DNA from: Pseudohongiella acticola
GTDB taxonomy: Bacteria; Pseudomonadota; Gammaproteobacteria; Pseudomonadales; Pseudohongiellaceae
Length of the DNA stretch: 64,000 nucleotides
Reading direction: 5' to 3'
Assembly: GCF_001758195.1 (NCBI RefSeq)
Contig: NZ_MASR01000001.1
Coordinates: 2,356,001 to 2,420,000 of the forward strand
Shown: piece by piece, positions 39,350 to 50,929 of the stretch
Layout of the letters: each line of letters opens with the position of its first letter
Numbering within the stretch: position 1 is the first letter of the stretch
Translations under genes and position numbers: made by a program
The notes under the pieces: generated by a model
Database searches by the model: none
What the model saw: the letters and a program-made list of their open reading frames with translations, nothing else
Told to the model about the DNA's origin: nothing

Positions 39350-39730
39350 ATGTTCAGCCACATCATGCTGGGAGCCAATGATATCGAGACTTCAAAGACG
39401 TTCTATGATGCGACTCTGGGAGCGCTGGGGGTCCAGCCCGGGTCAGTTGATCCCAAGGGACGTCTGTTCTACCGAACCAAAACCGGTGTGTTTGCCCTCA
39501 GCAAACCGATAGACGGTGAGCCGGCCTGCAATGGCAATGGCAGCACTATCGGTTTCGCGGCTGAGAGTCCTGAAGCTGCTGATGCCTGGCATAAAGCTGG
39601 CCTGGCCAATGGTGGCACAGACTGTGAAGATCCGCCCGGTATTCGTGAAGGGGCGGGTGTCAAGCTGTACCTGGCTTACCTGCGTGATCCGTCTGGCAAC
39701 AAGATCTGTGCCTTGCATCGCGTCGCGTAA
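39350..39730 (+). CDS. VOC-family protein
   Basis: A 126-residue protein started at ATG 39350 after GAGGAGAGAAGG. MFSHIMLGANDIETSKTFY starts the VOC unit and YLRDPSGNKICALHR is the C-terminal strand; the lysine replaces the more common glutamate at the last metal position. The conserved GTDCEDPPGIREG loop fits the PhnB/lactoylglutathione-lyase-like group. Substrate unknown. Confidence 0.85.
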   Translation: MFSHIMLGANDIETSKTFYDATLGALGVQPGSVDPKGRLFYRTKTGVFALSKPIDGEPACNGNGSTIGFAAESPEAADAWHKAGLANGGTDCEDPPGIREGAGVKLYLAYLRDPSGNKICALHRVA

Positions 39731-39753
39731 GCCGACTCCGATTCGGGTGCAAC

Positions 39754-39779
39754 GTGCCGCCTGCGACAGCAGGCGGCAC
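39754..39779. terminator. Perfect 11-bp hairpin between convergent genes
   Basis: GTGCCGCCTGC and GCAGGCGGCAC flank a GACA loop. There is no T-run on either strand, so it may act as a bidirectional attenuator or mRNA 3' stabiliser rather than a classic Rho-independent terminator. Confidence 0.6.
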
Positions 39780-39784
39780 ACAGA

Positions 39785-41467
39785 TCACTCCTGTTCTACA
39801 GCCTCTTCCAGGTCATCGTCCAGGTCCACTGCTTCTTCTTCATCGTCTTTCCGTTCCAGTGCCTCGGTATGACGCAGGTAGTCTGCCTGATCACCATAAT
39901 AATCATCGACCGCATGCTCCGACGCTACCGGACTCAGGTAGAAAGACTCCGTCAGGCCTTCTTCGCGCATGGCCAGGCCGGTCAGGCAGGCCTTGATGAC
40001 ATGGGCGCTGTTCAGCGTTGTCATGTAGGTGGGGTCCAGATAAGGGTGCAATTCCACCAACTCAAACCCCACCACGTTTGCTTCGGCGCACAGTCGACGC
40101 ACAATGGTGATGGATTCGCGCATATCAAGGCCACCTGACACCGGTGTGCCGGTGGCGACCGCAAATGCCGGATCAATGACATCGATATCAAACGAAATAT
40201 ACAGCTTACGTCCTTCCTCGCTGGCTTCTTTCACAACACGTTCCAGCGTTGCGTCCCAGCCGCGCCGTTCGACTTCTGCCATGGTGTGATAACGCATGCC
40301 ATTCTCACGCATCCATTTGAAGGCGGCTTCATCGGGTCCGCTGGAACGCAGACCGACCTGAATGTAGTCTTCCATGCGCACGTGTCCCTCATTAAGCAGA
40401 CGGTAGACGGGGGCGCCATGGCTGATCAGGTGCGCGCTGCCCCACCAGGCATCGTAATGAGAATCGAAGTGGATAACCGATACCCGTTCCTTGCCGTGAA
40501 CGTCGGCCATCGCCGCCACGTTGGAATAGGACAGCGAATGGTCGCCGCCAACGATGACGGGCACAGCGCCGGTGTTGCCAATTTCGCGCACAACTTCACG
40601 GATGTGCTGCATGGAACGCTCAGTGCTGGCATTGTCGATGGCAATGTCACCGTAGTCTACGATGTTGAGCACGCTGCCGGGATTGACCTGAACGTATTGA
40701 TCAGAGCCGCCCAGGGCACGGCCCATGACGCGCATATCGGTGGTGGCCTGTGCGCCTGAATCGCGCCAGCCCGAACCCATGTTGAGGGGGGTGCCGACGA
40801 TGGCCACGTCAACTTCGGCGGCCTCCAGGTCTTCCGGTGTCAGTGCCAGCGGGAAACCCCCGAATGTGGGAGGCCCGCCACCACCATTGTATCGGCCCAG
40901 CGAAATTGTGCCGGGTTCACGCTCCGGATCCATGGATGCCGGCCGGCGCAGTCGCCAGGCGTTAAACATGGGTGAGTCGGTATTCAGTGCTATATTGGGT
41001 GCGTCCCTGTCTTCATCGTAGCGTTGGGCGCTGATCACACCCTGCATGGCTTCAACCCAGGTCAGGATGTGTTCGGGTGTATTCTCTTCCAGGTATTCAA
41101 TGGTTTTTTCCAGGTCGCCGCGGAAACGACCGGCGTCGCCACTTTCCAGAAATTCGATCTGTTCGTCACTGAGTAGCGCCAGTTTGTCTGACACACTGTC
41201 TGGCAGTTCGATGCCCGGGCGGTCGTTTTCACGCGGGTCTTCGGTGGGGTACGGATAGGCGTTGGTGCCGGTTACATGTTCCGGTTCATCACCTGCCGGT
41301 TGCGCTGACAGTTGTGCGCTGGCGCTCAGGCCTGCCCACAGGATGGCCGCGGTGAGTGGTAGCAATCGGGTGTTGGCGAATGTTTTGGTGTTTGTTGTTT
41401 TCATCATACGTTTTCCAGTCATCAGTGCAGGTTTGAGGACGCCATCTAAAACGTGGCTGTTCGTCAT
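39785..41467 (-). CDS. Exported arginase/agmatinase-family ureohydrolase (metal site intact)
   Basis: A protein of about 560 residues; the start at 41467 has CAGGAC upstream, while ATGs at 41407/41404 would give a shorter signal peptide. N-terminal residues include the hydrophobic LLPLTAAILWAGL export signal. All six manganese ligands of the family are present: GGDHS, the DxHxD of HFDSHYDA, and DxDxxDP in SFDIDVIDP. A long N-terminal extension precedes the catalytic domain. The enzymes hydrolyse guanidino compounds to urea; the substrate here is unknown and the exported location is unusual. It lies just after the degenerate paralogue on the same strand. Confidence 0.85.
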   Translation of the reverse strand: MTNSHVLDGVLKPALMTGKRMMKTTNTKTFANTRLLPLTAAILWAGLSASAQLSAQPAGDEPEHVTGTNAYPYPTEDPRENDRPGIELPDSVSDKLALLSDEQIEFLESGDAGRFRGDLEKTIEYLEENTPEHILTWVEAMQGVISAQRYDEDRDAPNIALNTDSPMFNAWRLRRPASMDPEREPGTISLGRYNGGGGPPTFGGFPLALTPEDLEAAEVDVAIVGTPLNMGSGWRDSGAQATTDMRVMGRALGGSDQYVQVNPGSVLNIVDYGDIAIDNASTERSMQHIREVVREIGNTGAVPVIVGGDHSLSYSNVAAMADVHGKERVSVIHFDSHYDAWWGSAHLISHGAPVYRLLNEGHVRMEDYIQVGLRSSGPDEAAFKWMRENGMRYHTMAEVERRGWDATLERVVKEASEEGRKLYISFDIDVIDPAFAVATGTPVSGGLDMRESITIVRRLCAEANVVGFELVELHPYLDPTYMTTLNSAHVIKACLTGLAMREEGLTESFYLSPVASEHAVDDYYGDQADYLRHTEALERKDDEEEAVDLDDDLEEAVEQE

Positions 41468-41471
41468 GGGT

Positions 41472-42899
41472 TCAGTCCTGACCATGGTCAAGTGCCAGTG
41501 GATGAATCTCATCCGGCGCAAAACCCGCCTTGCGAGCTGCCATGCCGACGAGGCAGGCATTGAGCACGGCATTGGAGTTCAGTGCAGACAATCTGGAAAA
41601 ATCCAGTGCCGGCGCCATGTCGGTGATTTCAAACCCGACTATTTCACGTGCTGCGCAGAGATGTCGTACCGTTGCGGTAACGTCGTTGATGCTCAGGCCA
41701 TTGGCAGAAACCCGACCGGCCGCAACAAGATCGCCCGGATCAATAACACTGACGTCGATAGAAACAAAAAGTTGTTCCGGCAATGATATTAATTCATTGA
41801 CCACACGATCCATTACAGCGCCGTAACCGTTGCGATTAACTTCGGCCATGGTGTGGTAGCGTACGCCACTGTCTTTAAGCCATTGCAGGGTGGTCTCAGT
41901 GGCGGCATTGCCGCGCAGTCCCACCGTGATCATGTCAGAGCCATTGACGATGCCTTCATCCAGTAGCATGAACAGTGCCTGATCGTCAGAAATGGTATGC
42001 ACGGCATCGCGTCGGGCATCCGGGTGGGCGCTGAAATGCACCAGCCCGAAACTGCCATTGCCGTGGTTACGCGCGACGCCCTTGACTGCGGGATATAGAA
42101 TGGAAGTGTCACCGCCCACCATCATCGGCGTGGCATTGGTAGCGGAGGTTTCCGCGACCATGTCGGTGACATGGTCAACTGATCGTTCGATGCTCATGTT
42201 GTCAACACGAAAGTCGCCGTAGTCAACAACAGTCAACGCCTTCATCGGATCAATCAGCGTCTGTATGTCGAGTTCGGCGATGGTGTTCAGGGAGCGCATA
42301 ACATTGGGGCCTGCTTCCGCGTTGCGTCGGCCACTGCTCATGTCGCTGGGGATACCAACGATGGCAACATCCACTGAGCCGGCTGTGAGATCCTCTGGCC
42401 AAACGGCAACCGGGGCGCCAGCGAAGGTGGGAATGCCAGACTCAGGAAAGAGATAACGGTGCACACTGAACGGGCCGGGACTGCGTTTGTCATCACGAAG
42501 GATGGCTGGCAGCAGAATGCCACTGTTAAAACCGGTTGATGTCAAATTGAGAGGCATGGCGCCCATGTCACGGTTGGCGTCGTAACCCATCTCGCCAGCG
42601 ACGGCCATCAGGTCTGTGATCAGCGTTTGCATACTGGCGGCATCGCGGCTGGCCAGTTCCAGCTCCATCTGCCGCGCTGGCATGAAAGGCAGGAAGCTGC
42701 CATTAACAACAAAATTGCGCTCACCTGACGGCAGGTCCTGCAGTTTGCTGCTCAGCTCGTCCGGCAGTTGCCAGTTTTCAGCTGCGCCTGCCAGGCCACT
42801 GCACAACAGGGCGCAGGCGGCCAGTGTTCTGAGTCTGTGAACCCGTCGGGGTTTAAAGGCGGACCTAGTGATGTCGGGTGTAGCTATCGTACTGGGCAT
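41472..42899 (-). CDS. Exported arginase-family paralogue with degenerate metal site
   Basis: A 475-residue protein with a signal peptide (HRLRTLAACALLCSGLAGA). It aligns by eye with the arginase-family gene downstream, but the ligand motifs are changed: GGDH becomes GGDTS, DxHxD becomes SxHxD (HFSAHPDA) and DxDxxD becomes DxSxxD (SIDVSVIDP). Three of the six metal ligands are therefore lost, so hydrolysis is unlikely unless the site is rebuilt. The gene is upstream in a likely two-gene operon with only 4 bases between stop and next start. A regulatory or binding role is possible. Confidence 0.83.
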   Translation of the reverse strand: MPSTIATPDITRSAFKPRRVHRLRTLAACALLCSGLAGAAENWQLPDELSSKLQDLPSGERNFVVNGSFLPFMPARQMELELASRDAASMQTLITDLMAVAGEMGYDANRDMGAMPLNLTSTGFNSGILLPAILRDDKRSPGPFSVHRYLFPESGIPTFAGAPVAVWPEDLTAGSVDVAIVGIPSDMSSGRRNAEAGPNVMRSLNTIAELDIQTLIDPMKALTVVDYGDFRVDNMSIERSVDHVTDMVAETSATNATPMMVGGDTSILYPAVKGVARNHGNGSFGLVHFSAHPDARRDAVHTISDDQALFMLLDEGIVNGSDMITVGLRGNAATETTLQWLKDSGVRYHTMAEVNRNGYGAVMDRVVNELISLPEQLFVSIDVSVIDPGDLVAAGRVSANGLSINDVTATVRHLCAAREIVGFEITDMAPALDFSRLSALNSNAVLNACLVGMAARKAGFAPDEIHPLALDHGQD

Positions 42900-43197
42900 G
42901 CGGCGTTGCTCCTGACCTGATCAATTTTCAGATAGTTGGATTAAGCAAATTGGGTGCCATAGGCTGCCGATCGTCGATCTGGGGACGAAACGGATTGCGA
43001 TGCCTCTTTATATATCAGGGGTTGCCGGCTTTCGATGCGTTAAACAACGGTGGTGGGGGTGCCTGTAGTACTCAGGCTGGCAATAGCGTGTGATGGGGCG
43101 CGGGTACGGTCAATGCACTGTTGCAGTGCGTCATAGCGGCTTTATTTGTGACACCGGGCGCAGCCACTGGCAGCCTGCGCCCGGGTTTGCAGAGTCC
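42900..43197. other. Intergenic region between katG and the arginase pair
   Basis: About 300 bases with no supported gene. It holds the katG hairpin at 43154-43184 and should include the promoter of the two arginase-family genes (minus strand, upstream of 42899). Confidence 0.6.
43154..43184 (-). terminator. Hairpin after katG
   Basis: CCGGGCGCAG and CTGCGCCCGG form a GC-rich stem with an 11-base loop about 14 bases past the katG stop. On the minus strand it is followed by an A/T-rich run (TGTCACAAATAAA), so it is a plausible terminator. Confidence 0.55.
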
Positions 43198-45480
<2,283 letters not shown>

Positions 45481-45604
45481 TCATGTCCAATTGGGCACTG
45501 AAAGACGTTTTATCGACCACAATGATAGAGATTCTCTATCGAAGACCCTGTTTGGTCACCGACGCGCCACAACTGACAACCAATCATCGAGCACTGCACT
45601 GACC

Positions 45605-46315
45605 ATGAAACTAGCGATACTGGACGCCGATATTCTTTATGACTCGCTGAAACCTCGTTATGACAGTTACGGTGTCATGTTCGAGCAACTGCTTGCGCGA
45701 CCCGACGATCAACTGCAGATGTCGGTATTTTGTGTGATAGAAGGTGAGTATCCGCCAGATCCCTCGCTGTTTGATGCATTCCTTGTCACGGGTAGCAAAT
45801 TCGACAGTTTTGCCGACGATGCCTGGATTGAGGCGCTGAGAGTGTATGTACGCAGGCTGTATGCTGAGGGCAGACCGATGGTGGGCGTTTGTTTCGGTCA
45901 TCAACTCCTGGCACATGCGCTGGGTGGGCGTGCCGGACGTTCAGATGCTGGCTGGGGTCTTGGCGTCATGCAGTATCAACTGGATCAGCAGCCCGGTTTT
46001 GTGGGGAGTCGAACCTCGGTCAACCTGATTGTCAGTCATCGCGACCAGGTGCTGACGCTGCCGCCCGATGCTCAGCGCCTGTGGAGTAATGATTTTTGTC
46101 CGAACGCCGCGTTTGTTATTCCGGGTAAAGTGCTGGCGATACAGGGCCACCCCGAATTCAGTGTTGATTACGCCCGTGATCTGCTCGCGTTGCGTGCTGA
46201 TCAACTGCCCCCGGCGATGTTGGAAAAAGTGGATGCCAGCTTTGCCACGCCGCATGATGGTGATCTGGTGGCAGGCTGGATAAGACAGTTTCTGGAACAG
46301 AATATCAACAAATGA
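45605..46315 (+). CDS. Class I glutamine amidotransferase-like protein
   Basis: A 236-residue protein started at ATG 45605. The nucleophile elbow is GVCFGHQ with Cys96, and the histidine-glutamate pair appears in IQGHPEFSVDY. Together they form the GATase1 triad of GMP-synthase-like proteins. It could release ammonia from glutamine or hydrolyse gamma-glutamyl compounds; no synthetase partner is adjacent, so it probably acts alone. The next gene starts 13 bases downstream. Confidence 0.88.
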   Translation: MKLAILDADILYDSLKPRYDSYGVMFEQLLARPDDQLQMSVFCVIEGEYPPDPSLFDAFLVTGSKFDSFADDAWIEALRVYVRRLYAEGRPMVGVCFGHQLLAHALGGRAGRSDAGWGLGVMQYQLDQQPGFVGSRTSVNLIVSHRDQVLTLPPDAQRLWSNDFCPNAAFVIPGKVLAIQGHPEFSVDYARDLLALRADQLPPAMLEKVDASFATPHDGDLVAGWIRQFLEQNINK

Positions 46316-46328
46316 CAAGGTGAGGCTG

Positions 46329-47282
46329 ATGCATAGAATAAGGGAAGTTGCTGCGATGGGAGCGCTGGTGCTGGGCGGACTGGCAATGGGCAGTGTGACG
46401 ACGTTTGCCAATGCGCAGGACTGGGTGCCATCGCGTTATGGCGCTGATGACCGTATGGGTGCTGCCAACAACCTGAGCGCAGACGGCGTACTGGCAGCAT
46501 CACAGTTGATTACTACCGGCAAGGTCTACTCGCTGGGCATTGATACTGAGGAAGGCGCGCCCGCGTACGGCGGGCGTACCTATGACATTGATATCGTCGC
46601 ATCGGGTGCCAATGTGGAAGTTGGTACCGATGTAGTGACATCCAATGATGAGCGAGTTACCACCAGTTTCGGCATCGGTTCACAGGTAGACGGCCTGGGG
46701 CATCTGGGTATCGGTAATCAGTATTATAATGGTCTGACCGCCGCCGAGATTGTTCGCGATGATGGACTGGCAGAGCTGGGCATAGAATCGATTCCGCCCA
46801 TCGTCACCCGTGGTGTACTGCTTGATATGACCCGGCACCTGGGTGTGGCGATGGTCCCCGAGGGCACCGCATTCAATCGTGCTGAAATCGATGCCGCCGC
46901 GCGCCAACAGGGAGTCGAGATCCGGCATGGCGATGTGGTTCTGTTTCATACTGGCTGGATGCAATTACTGGGCGTTGACAATGAACGTTATATTTCTGCT
47001 CAGCCGGGAGTGGGCGTTGCCGGTGCCGAGTACCTGGCGGGTCTTGGGGTGGTGGCTATCGGTGCTGATACACCGGCGCTGGAAGTGATTCCCTTCGAGA
47101 ATCCACAACGGGCATTTGCTGTCCATCAGACGCTGCTGGCCAAGCAGGGTGTCTATATACTGGAGAGCATGAACACAGCAGAACTGGCGGGCGATGGTGT
47201 GCAGGAGTTCATGTTTGTGTTGGGGCAACCCAAATTCAAAGGTGCTGTGCAGGTGGTGGTGAACCCGATAGCCATCAAGTAG
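46329..47282 (+). CDS. Exported cyclase-family hydrolase (PF04199)
   Basis: A 317-residue protein started at ATG 46329 after GTGAGG. The signal peptide (HRIREVAAMGALVLGGLAM) ends near FANAQ. The GSQVDGLGHLG motif corresponds to the metal-binding HxGTHxDxPxH of kynurenine formamidase-like cyclases, though the first histidines are replaced, and FHTGWM contains another conserved histidine. The catalytic chemistry is therefore uncertain. Part of a run with the GATase and YghU genes. Confidence 0.8.
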   Translation: MHRIREVAAMGALVLGGLAMGSVTTFANAQDWVPSRYGADDRMGAANNLSADGVLAASQLITTGKVYSLGIDTEEGAPAYGGRTYDIDIVASGANVEVGTDVVTSNDERVTTSFGIGSQVDGLGHLGIGNQYYNGLTAAEIVRDDGLAELGIESIPPIVTRGVLLDMTRHLGVAMVPEGTAFNRAEIDAAARQQGVEIRHGDVVLFHTGWMQLLGVDNERYISAQPGVGVAGAEYLAGLGVVAIGADTPALEVIPFENPQRAFAVHQTLLAKQGVYILESMNTAELAGDGVQEFMFVLGQPKFKGAVQVVVNPIAIK

Positions 47283-47328
47283 ACTGACCGCCCTAACGTC
47301 CACATTCGCCTATATTTGAGGAGATTGC

Positions 47329-48207
47329 ATGAGTGATCAAGCCTATACGCCGCCCAAGGTCTGGACCCCTGATACAGATAGCAATGGCCGGTTTGCCAGT
47401 ATCAACCGCCCGATAGCCGGGGCTACCCACGACAAAGAATTGCCTGTAGGCAAACACCCGTTTCAATTGTATTCACTGGCCACGCCCAATGGGGTCAAGG
47501 TTACTATTTTACTGGAAGAGTTGCTGGCAGCAGGGCACTCGGGTGCGGAGTACGATGCTTTCCTGATTAATATCATGGAAGGTGATCAATTTGGCAGTGG
47601 GTTTGTGGCTGTGAATCCGAACTCAAAAATACCAGCCATGATGGACAATAGTGTGTCGCCGCCCGTGCGCCTGTTTGAGTCCGGCGCCATGATGTTGTAC
47701 CTGGCAGAAAAATTTGGTGCTTTCATTCCTGAAGACGTCGCTGGACGAGCGGAATGTTTGTCATGGCTTTTCTGGCAGATGGGCAGCGCGCCATTTCTGG
47801 GAGGTGGGTTTGGCCATTTCTATGCCTATGCTCCGGAAAAGTATGAATACCCCATCAATCGTTATGCCATGGAAGTAAAACGGCAGCTGGATGTGCTGGA
47901 TCGTCAATTGGCGACGACCCGGTTCATTGCCGGCGACGATTACACGATTGCGGACATGGCCATCTGGCCCTGGTATGGCGCGCTGGTGAACAACAAGGTA
48001 TACAACGCGGCTGAGTTCCTGCAAACCCATACTTACAAGAATGTTGTTCGCTGGACACAGGAAATTGAGCAGCGCCCTGCCGTGCAGCGCGGCAGAATGG
48101 TCAACCGTTCATGGGGGGAGCTGCATGAGCAATTGCGCGAACGCCACAACGCCAGCGACTTTGACACAAGCACTCAGGACAAACTGGGTTCGAACAAGTC
48201 AGACTAG
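47329..48207 (+). CDS. yghU: YghU-type glutathione S-transferase
   Basis: A 292-residue protein after GAGGAG. The N-terminal extension and DKELPVGKHPFQLYSLATP, then NGVKVTILLEELLA, the ESGAMMLYLAEKFG motif and C-terminal DDYTIADMAIWPWYGAL match YghU, a glutathione-dependent disulfide-bond oxidoreductase that binds two glutathiones. It probably protects thiols during oxidative stress, in keeping with katG nearby. Its stop overlaps the stop of the convergent gene in a shared CTAG. Confidence 0.92.
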   Translation: MSDQAYTPPKVWTPDTDSNGRFASINRPIAGATHDKELPVGKHPFQLYSLATPNGVKVTILLEELLAAGHSGAEYDAFLINIMEGDQFGSGFVAVNPNSKIPAMMDNSVSPPVRLFESGAMMLYLAEKFGAFIPEDVAGRAECLSWLFWQMGSAPFLGGGFGHFYAYAPEKYEYPINRYAMEVKRQLDVLDRQLATTRFIAGDDYTIADMAIWPWYGALVNNKVYNAAEFLQTHTYKNVVRWTQEIEQRPAVQRGRMVNRSWGELHEQLRERHNASDFDTSTQDKLGSNKSD

Positions 48208-48830
48208 AGTGGCCGCAGGGCAATGGTGCGCAACGCAGCCGTAAACAGACACACGGTGCCGCTTAACTGAAGTGTCTCTTCCCATAACTGACTGTGAGCA
48301 GTGGGCAGAGGCACAACAGACTTGTCGAAGAACCACGATGACATGTAGAGCATGACACCCAGCCCTGTCAGCACGCTGGTCGGTGTCCACAAGACTTCGA
48401 CTTTGCGTAACCACACGCGATCTCTGACGCGATAGACACGAACCAGCAGCCAGACCCAGACCAGTCCACCAGCCACTCTGATCATATTCTCGGCGAGGGC
48501 CCAGCCAGGTTGTGGTCCGAATTTGTCGATGTCAATTTCCCGAACCATGATGGATAGACACAACATGCTCAGGACGGCGTGACAGAGTCGGCCGACGCGG
48601 GCGTGGCTGGGTTGCCGGCTGCATTGCAGTGCGTGCAGTACGGTCGCAATGGACAGGAAAAAAACCTGCGTATTCTCCAGAAGCCTGTTTTCGTGAGCGA
48701 TTGATACGTCCTGATGCCATAGCTGTCTGGCGACAATCGCGCACAGTGCGACCATGATAAGGGTCAGTAAAAAGACCGGGCTGGTTGTTCTGGATACCGC
48801 CCAGGGTTCTTGTTTTTGTGTGTTCGTCAA
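48204..48830 (-). CDS. Multi-pass membrane protein of unknown function
   Basis: A 208-residue protein with about five to six hydrophobic segments (about 18-38, 48-66, 82-98, 118-134, 146-164 and 188-202). No family recognised. The 3' end overlaps yghU by 4 bases on the opposite strand. It may be regulated from the promoter region between it and the antiporter gene. Confidence 0.68.
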   Translation of the reverse strand: MTNTQKQEPWAVSRTTSPVFLLTLIMVALCAIVARQLWHQDVSIAHENRLLENTQVFFLSIATVLHALQCSRQPSHARVGRLCHAVLSMLCLSIMVREIDIDKFGPQPGWALAENMIRVAGGLVWVWLLVRVYRVRDRVWLRKVEVLWTPTSVLTGLGVMLYMSSWFFDKSVVPLPTAHSQLWEETLQLSGTVCLFTAALRTIALRPL

Positions 48831-49003
48831 GGTGATTTTTACTTCTGTCGGTATTGAGTAGGACGCGATTCAGAATACCAATACTGACGCGCTTATGGTA
48901 CCCGTCGCTGGCTGATGTTCCCCAACTGCTCTACTATACCAGCTTTCCAGATACGGCTGTTCCGGGTCAAACGACGTAGCAGCCTCTTAGCGAGACAGCC
49001 ACC

Positions 49004-50929
49004 ATGACGGAATATTTCATTCAGGCGTTTGTATACCTTATAGCTGCGGTCATTGCTGTGCCGCTGGCGAAGAGGTTTGGTCTGGGGTCGGTTTTGGGGT
49101 ATCTGGTCGCTGGTGTAGTGATCGGACCATTGACCGGTCTGGTGGGTCAGGAGACCACGACCATTCAGCACTTTGCCGAGTTTGGTGTCGTGATGATGTT
49201 GTTCCTGGTCGGCATGGAGCTGGACCCCAAAGCGTTGTGGGCCATGAGGTTGCATTTGCTTGGCCTGGGCGGCCTGCAGGTTACCCTGACCACCGCAGCG
49301 GGCTGGTCGATTGCGTGGTGGCTGGGCCTGCCCTGGCAAACGTCCTTGGCCGTGGGGCTAATTTTTGCATTGTCATCAACGGCAATCGTGCTGCAGACCC
49401 TGAGTGAAAAAGGACTGGTCAAGACTGAAGGCGGTCGGGGCGCATTCTCGGTGCTGCTGTTTCAGGACATCGCAGTGATTCCGATGCTGGCCTTGTTGCC
49501 CTTGCTTGCGTTGCCGGTACTCGGCGCCAGCGATGCTGTTGATAGCGGCCACCATGGAGACTTGAGTCTGGTGTCAGGATTACCTGGCTGGGCGCACGCT
49601 CTGGTTGTCATTGCAGCGATTGCGGCGGTGATTGGGGGCGGCTCCTATCTAAGCCGACCCCTGTTCAAATATGTTGTCCAGTCGGGTCTGCGTGAAGTGT
49701 TCACTGCCGCTGCGTTGATGTTGGTAATTGGCATTGCTGCATTGATGAGTCTGGTCAACCTGTCGCCGGCACTGGGCGCATTTCTTGCGGGTGTGGTGTT
49801 GGCAAACAGCGAATTCCGCCATGAGCTGGAGGCCAATCTGGAGCCGTTTAAGGGATTGCTGTTGGGGCTGTTTTTTATCACCGTCGGCGCCGGCATCAAC
49901 TTTTCTGTGCTGGCAGAAGAATGGGTTCTGGTGTTTTCCCTGGGCGCCGCTGTTATCGCTATCAAGGCTGTGATTCTGCTGGCGCTTGCGTTGCTGTTCC
50001 GCATTCGCGGCAGCAACGGTTGGCTTTTTACTCTGGGACTGGCACAAGCGGGTGAGTTTGGGTTTGTGCTGCTTACCTACAGCGTTCAGAGTGATGTCAT
50101 CAGTCCTGAGCTATCCCAGATGCTGGCGCTGGTAGTGGCGCTTTCCATGTTCCTGACACCGGTTTTGTTCATTCTTTACGACCGCGTTGTCTTGCCACGG
50201 TATCGCGCTTCACAGAACGCCCGTGAAGACGATGACAGTATTGATGACCTGGCGCCTGTCATCATCGCCGGTGTGGGGCGATTCGGACAGATCATCTGTC
50301 GCTTGCTGCGCGCCAATAATGTGCCGATTGTGGTGCTGGATCATGAAATAGAACAGATAGAGAATGTCAGGCAGATAAATATCAAGAGCTATTTTGGTGA
50401 CGCCAGTCGTTCGGAAATGCTGGAGACTGCGGGCATCTCCAAAGCCATGGTACTGGTGGTGGCTATTGATGACCGTGAACGAGCCGTACGTATGGTCCAA
50501 CATGTGAAACAGTACTATCCGGAAGTGTGGGTGCTGGCGCGAGCCTTTGACCGTGGCCATGGTTATCAGCTACGTGATGCCGGGGCCAACGATATAATCA
50601 GCGAAACTTATCATTCGGCACTGGAGCTTGGTGGCCGCACGCTGACCGCGATGGGAGTGCATCCTGAGCGCGCCCGGCGTATGACCAAAGCCTTCAGTGA
50701 CAGTGAGGCAGCGCATGCAGATGAACTGTTTGAGGCGTGGAAGGACATCGAAGAAGGCATCAGTTTCAGTCCGCGATTTGGCGAATTGTTTCTGAAACTG
50801 GAGGAGTCACTGAGCTCAGCGATGCAAAAAAATGCGGAAGAATTCGAACAGGACGAAGCGCTGAAGTGGACACCGCCAGACGTAGCAGATGAACCAGACG
50901 CGCATCAATCTCCGGTAGGGACGGGTTAA
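49004..50929 (+). CDS. CPA2 monovalent cation/proton antiporter with TrkA-N domain (KefB/KefC-like)
   Basis: A 641-residue protein. Residues 1 to about 385 contain about twelve membrane helices with the FAEFGVVMMLFLVGMELD and ALSSTAIVLQTLSEKG signatures. A Rossmann RCK (TrkA-N) domain starts near residue 415 with IIAGVGRFGQIICRLL (GxGxxG). It exchanges K+ or Na+ for protons and is gated by nucleotide or glutathione-conjugate ligands in KefB/C. The YghU gene nearby is compatible with glutathione-linked regulation, but that is inference. The next gene overlaps its stop. Confidence 0.92.
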   Translation: MTEYFIQAFVYLIAAVIAVPLAKRFGLGSVLGYLVAGVVIGPLTGLVGQETTTIQHFAEFGVVMMLFLVGMELDPKALWAMRLHLLGLGGLQVTLTTAAGWSIAWWLGLPWQTSLAVGLIFALSSTAIVLQTLSEKGLVKTEGGRGAFSVLLFQDIAVIPMLALLPLLALPVLGASDAVDSGHHGDLSLVSGLPGWAHALVVIAAIAAVIGGGSYLSRPLFKYVVQSGLREVFTAAALMLVIGIAALMSLVNLSPALGAFLAGVVLANSEFRHELEANLEPFKGLLLGLFFITVGAGINFSVLAEEWVLVFSLGAAVIAIKAVILLALALLFRIRGSNGWLFTLGLAQAGEFGFVLLTYSVQSDVISPELSQMLALVVALSMFLTPVLFILYDRVVLPRYRASQNAREDDDSIDDLAPVIIAGVGRFGQIICRLLRANNVPIVVLDHEIEQIENVRQINIKSYFGDASRSEMLETAGISKAMVLVVAIDDRERAVRMVQHVKQYYPEVWVLARAFDRGHGYQLRDAGANDIISETYHSALELGGRTLTAMGVHPERARRMTKAFSDSEAAHADELFEAWKDIEEGISFSPRFGELFLKLEESLSSAMQKNAEEFEQDEALKWTPPDVADEPDAHQSPVGTG

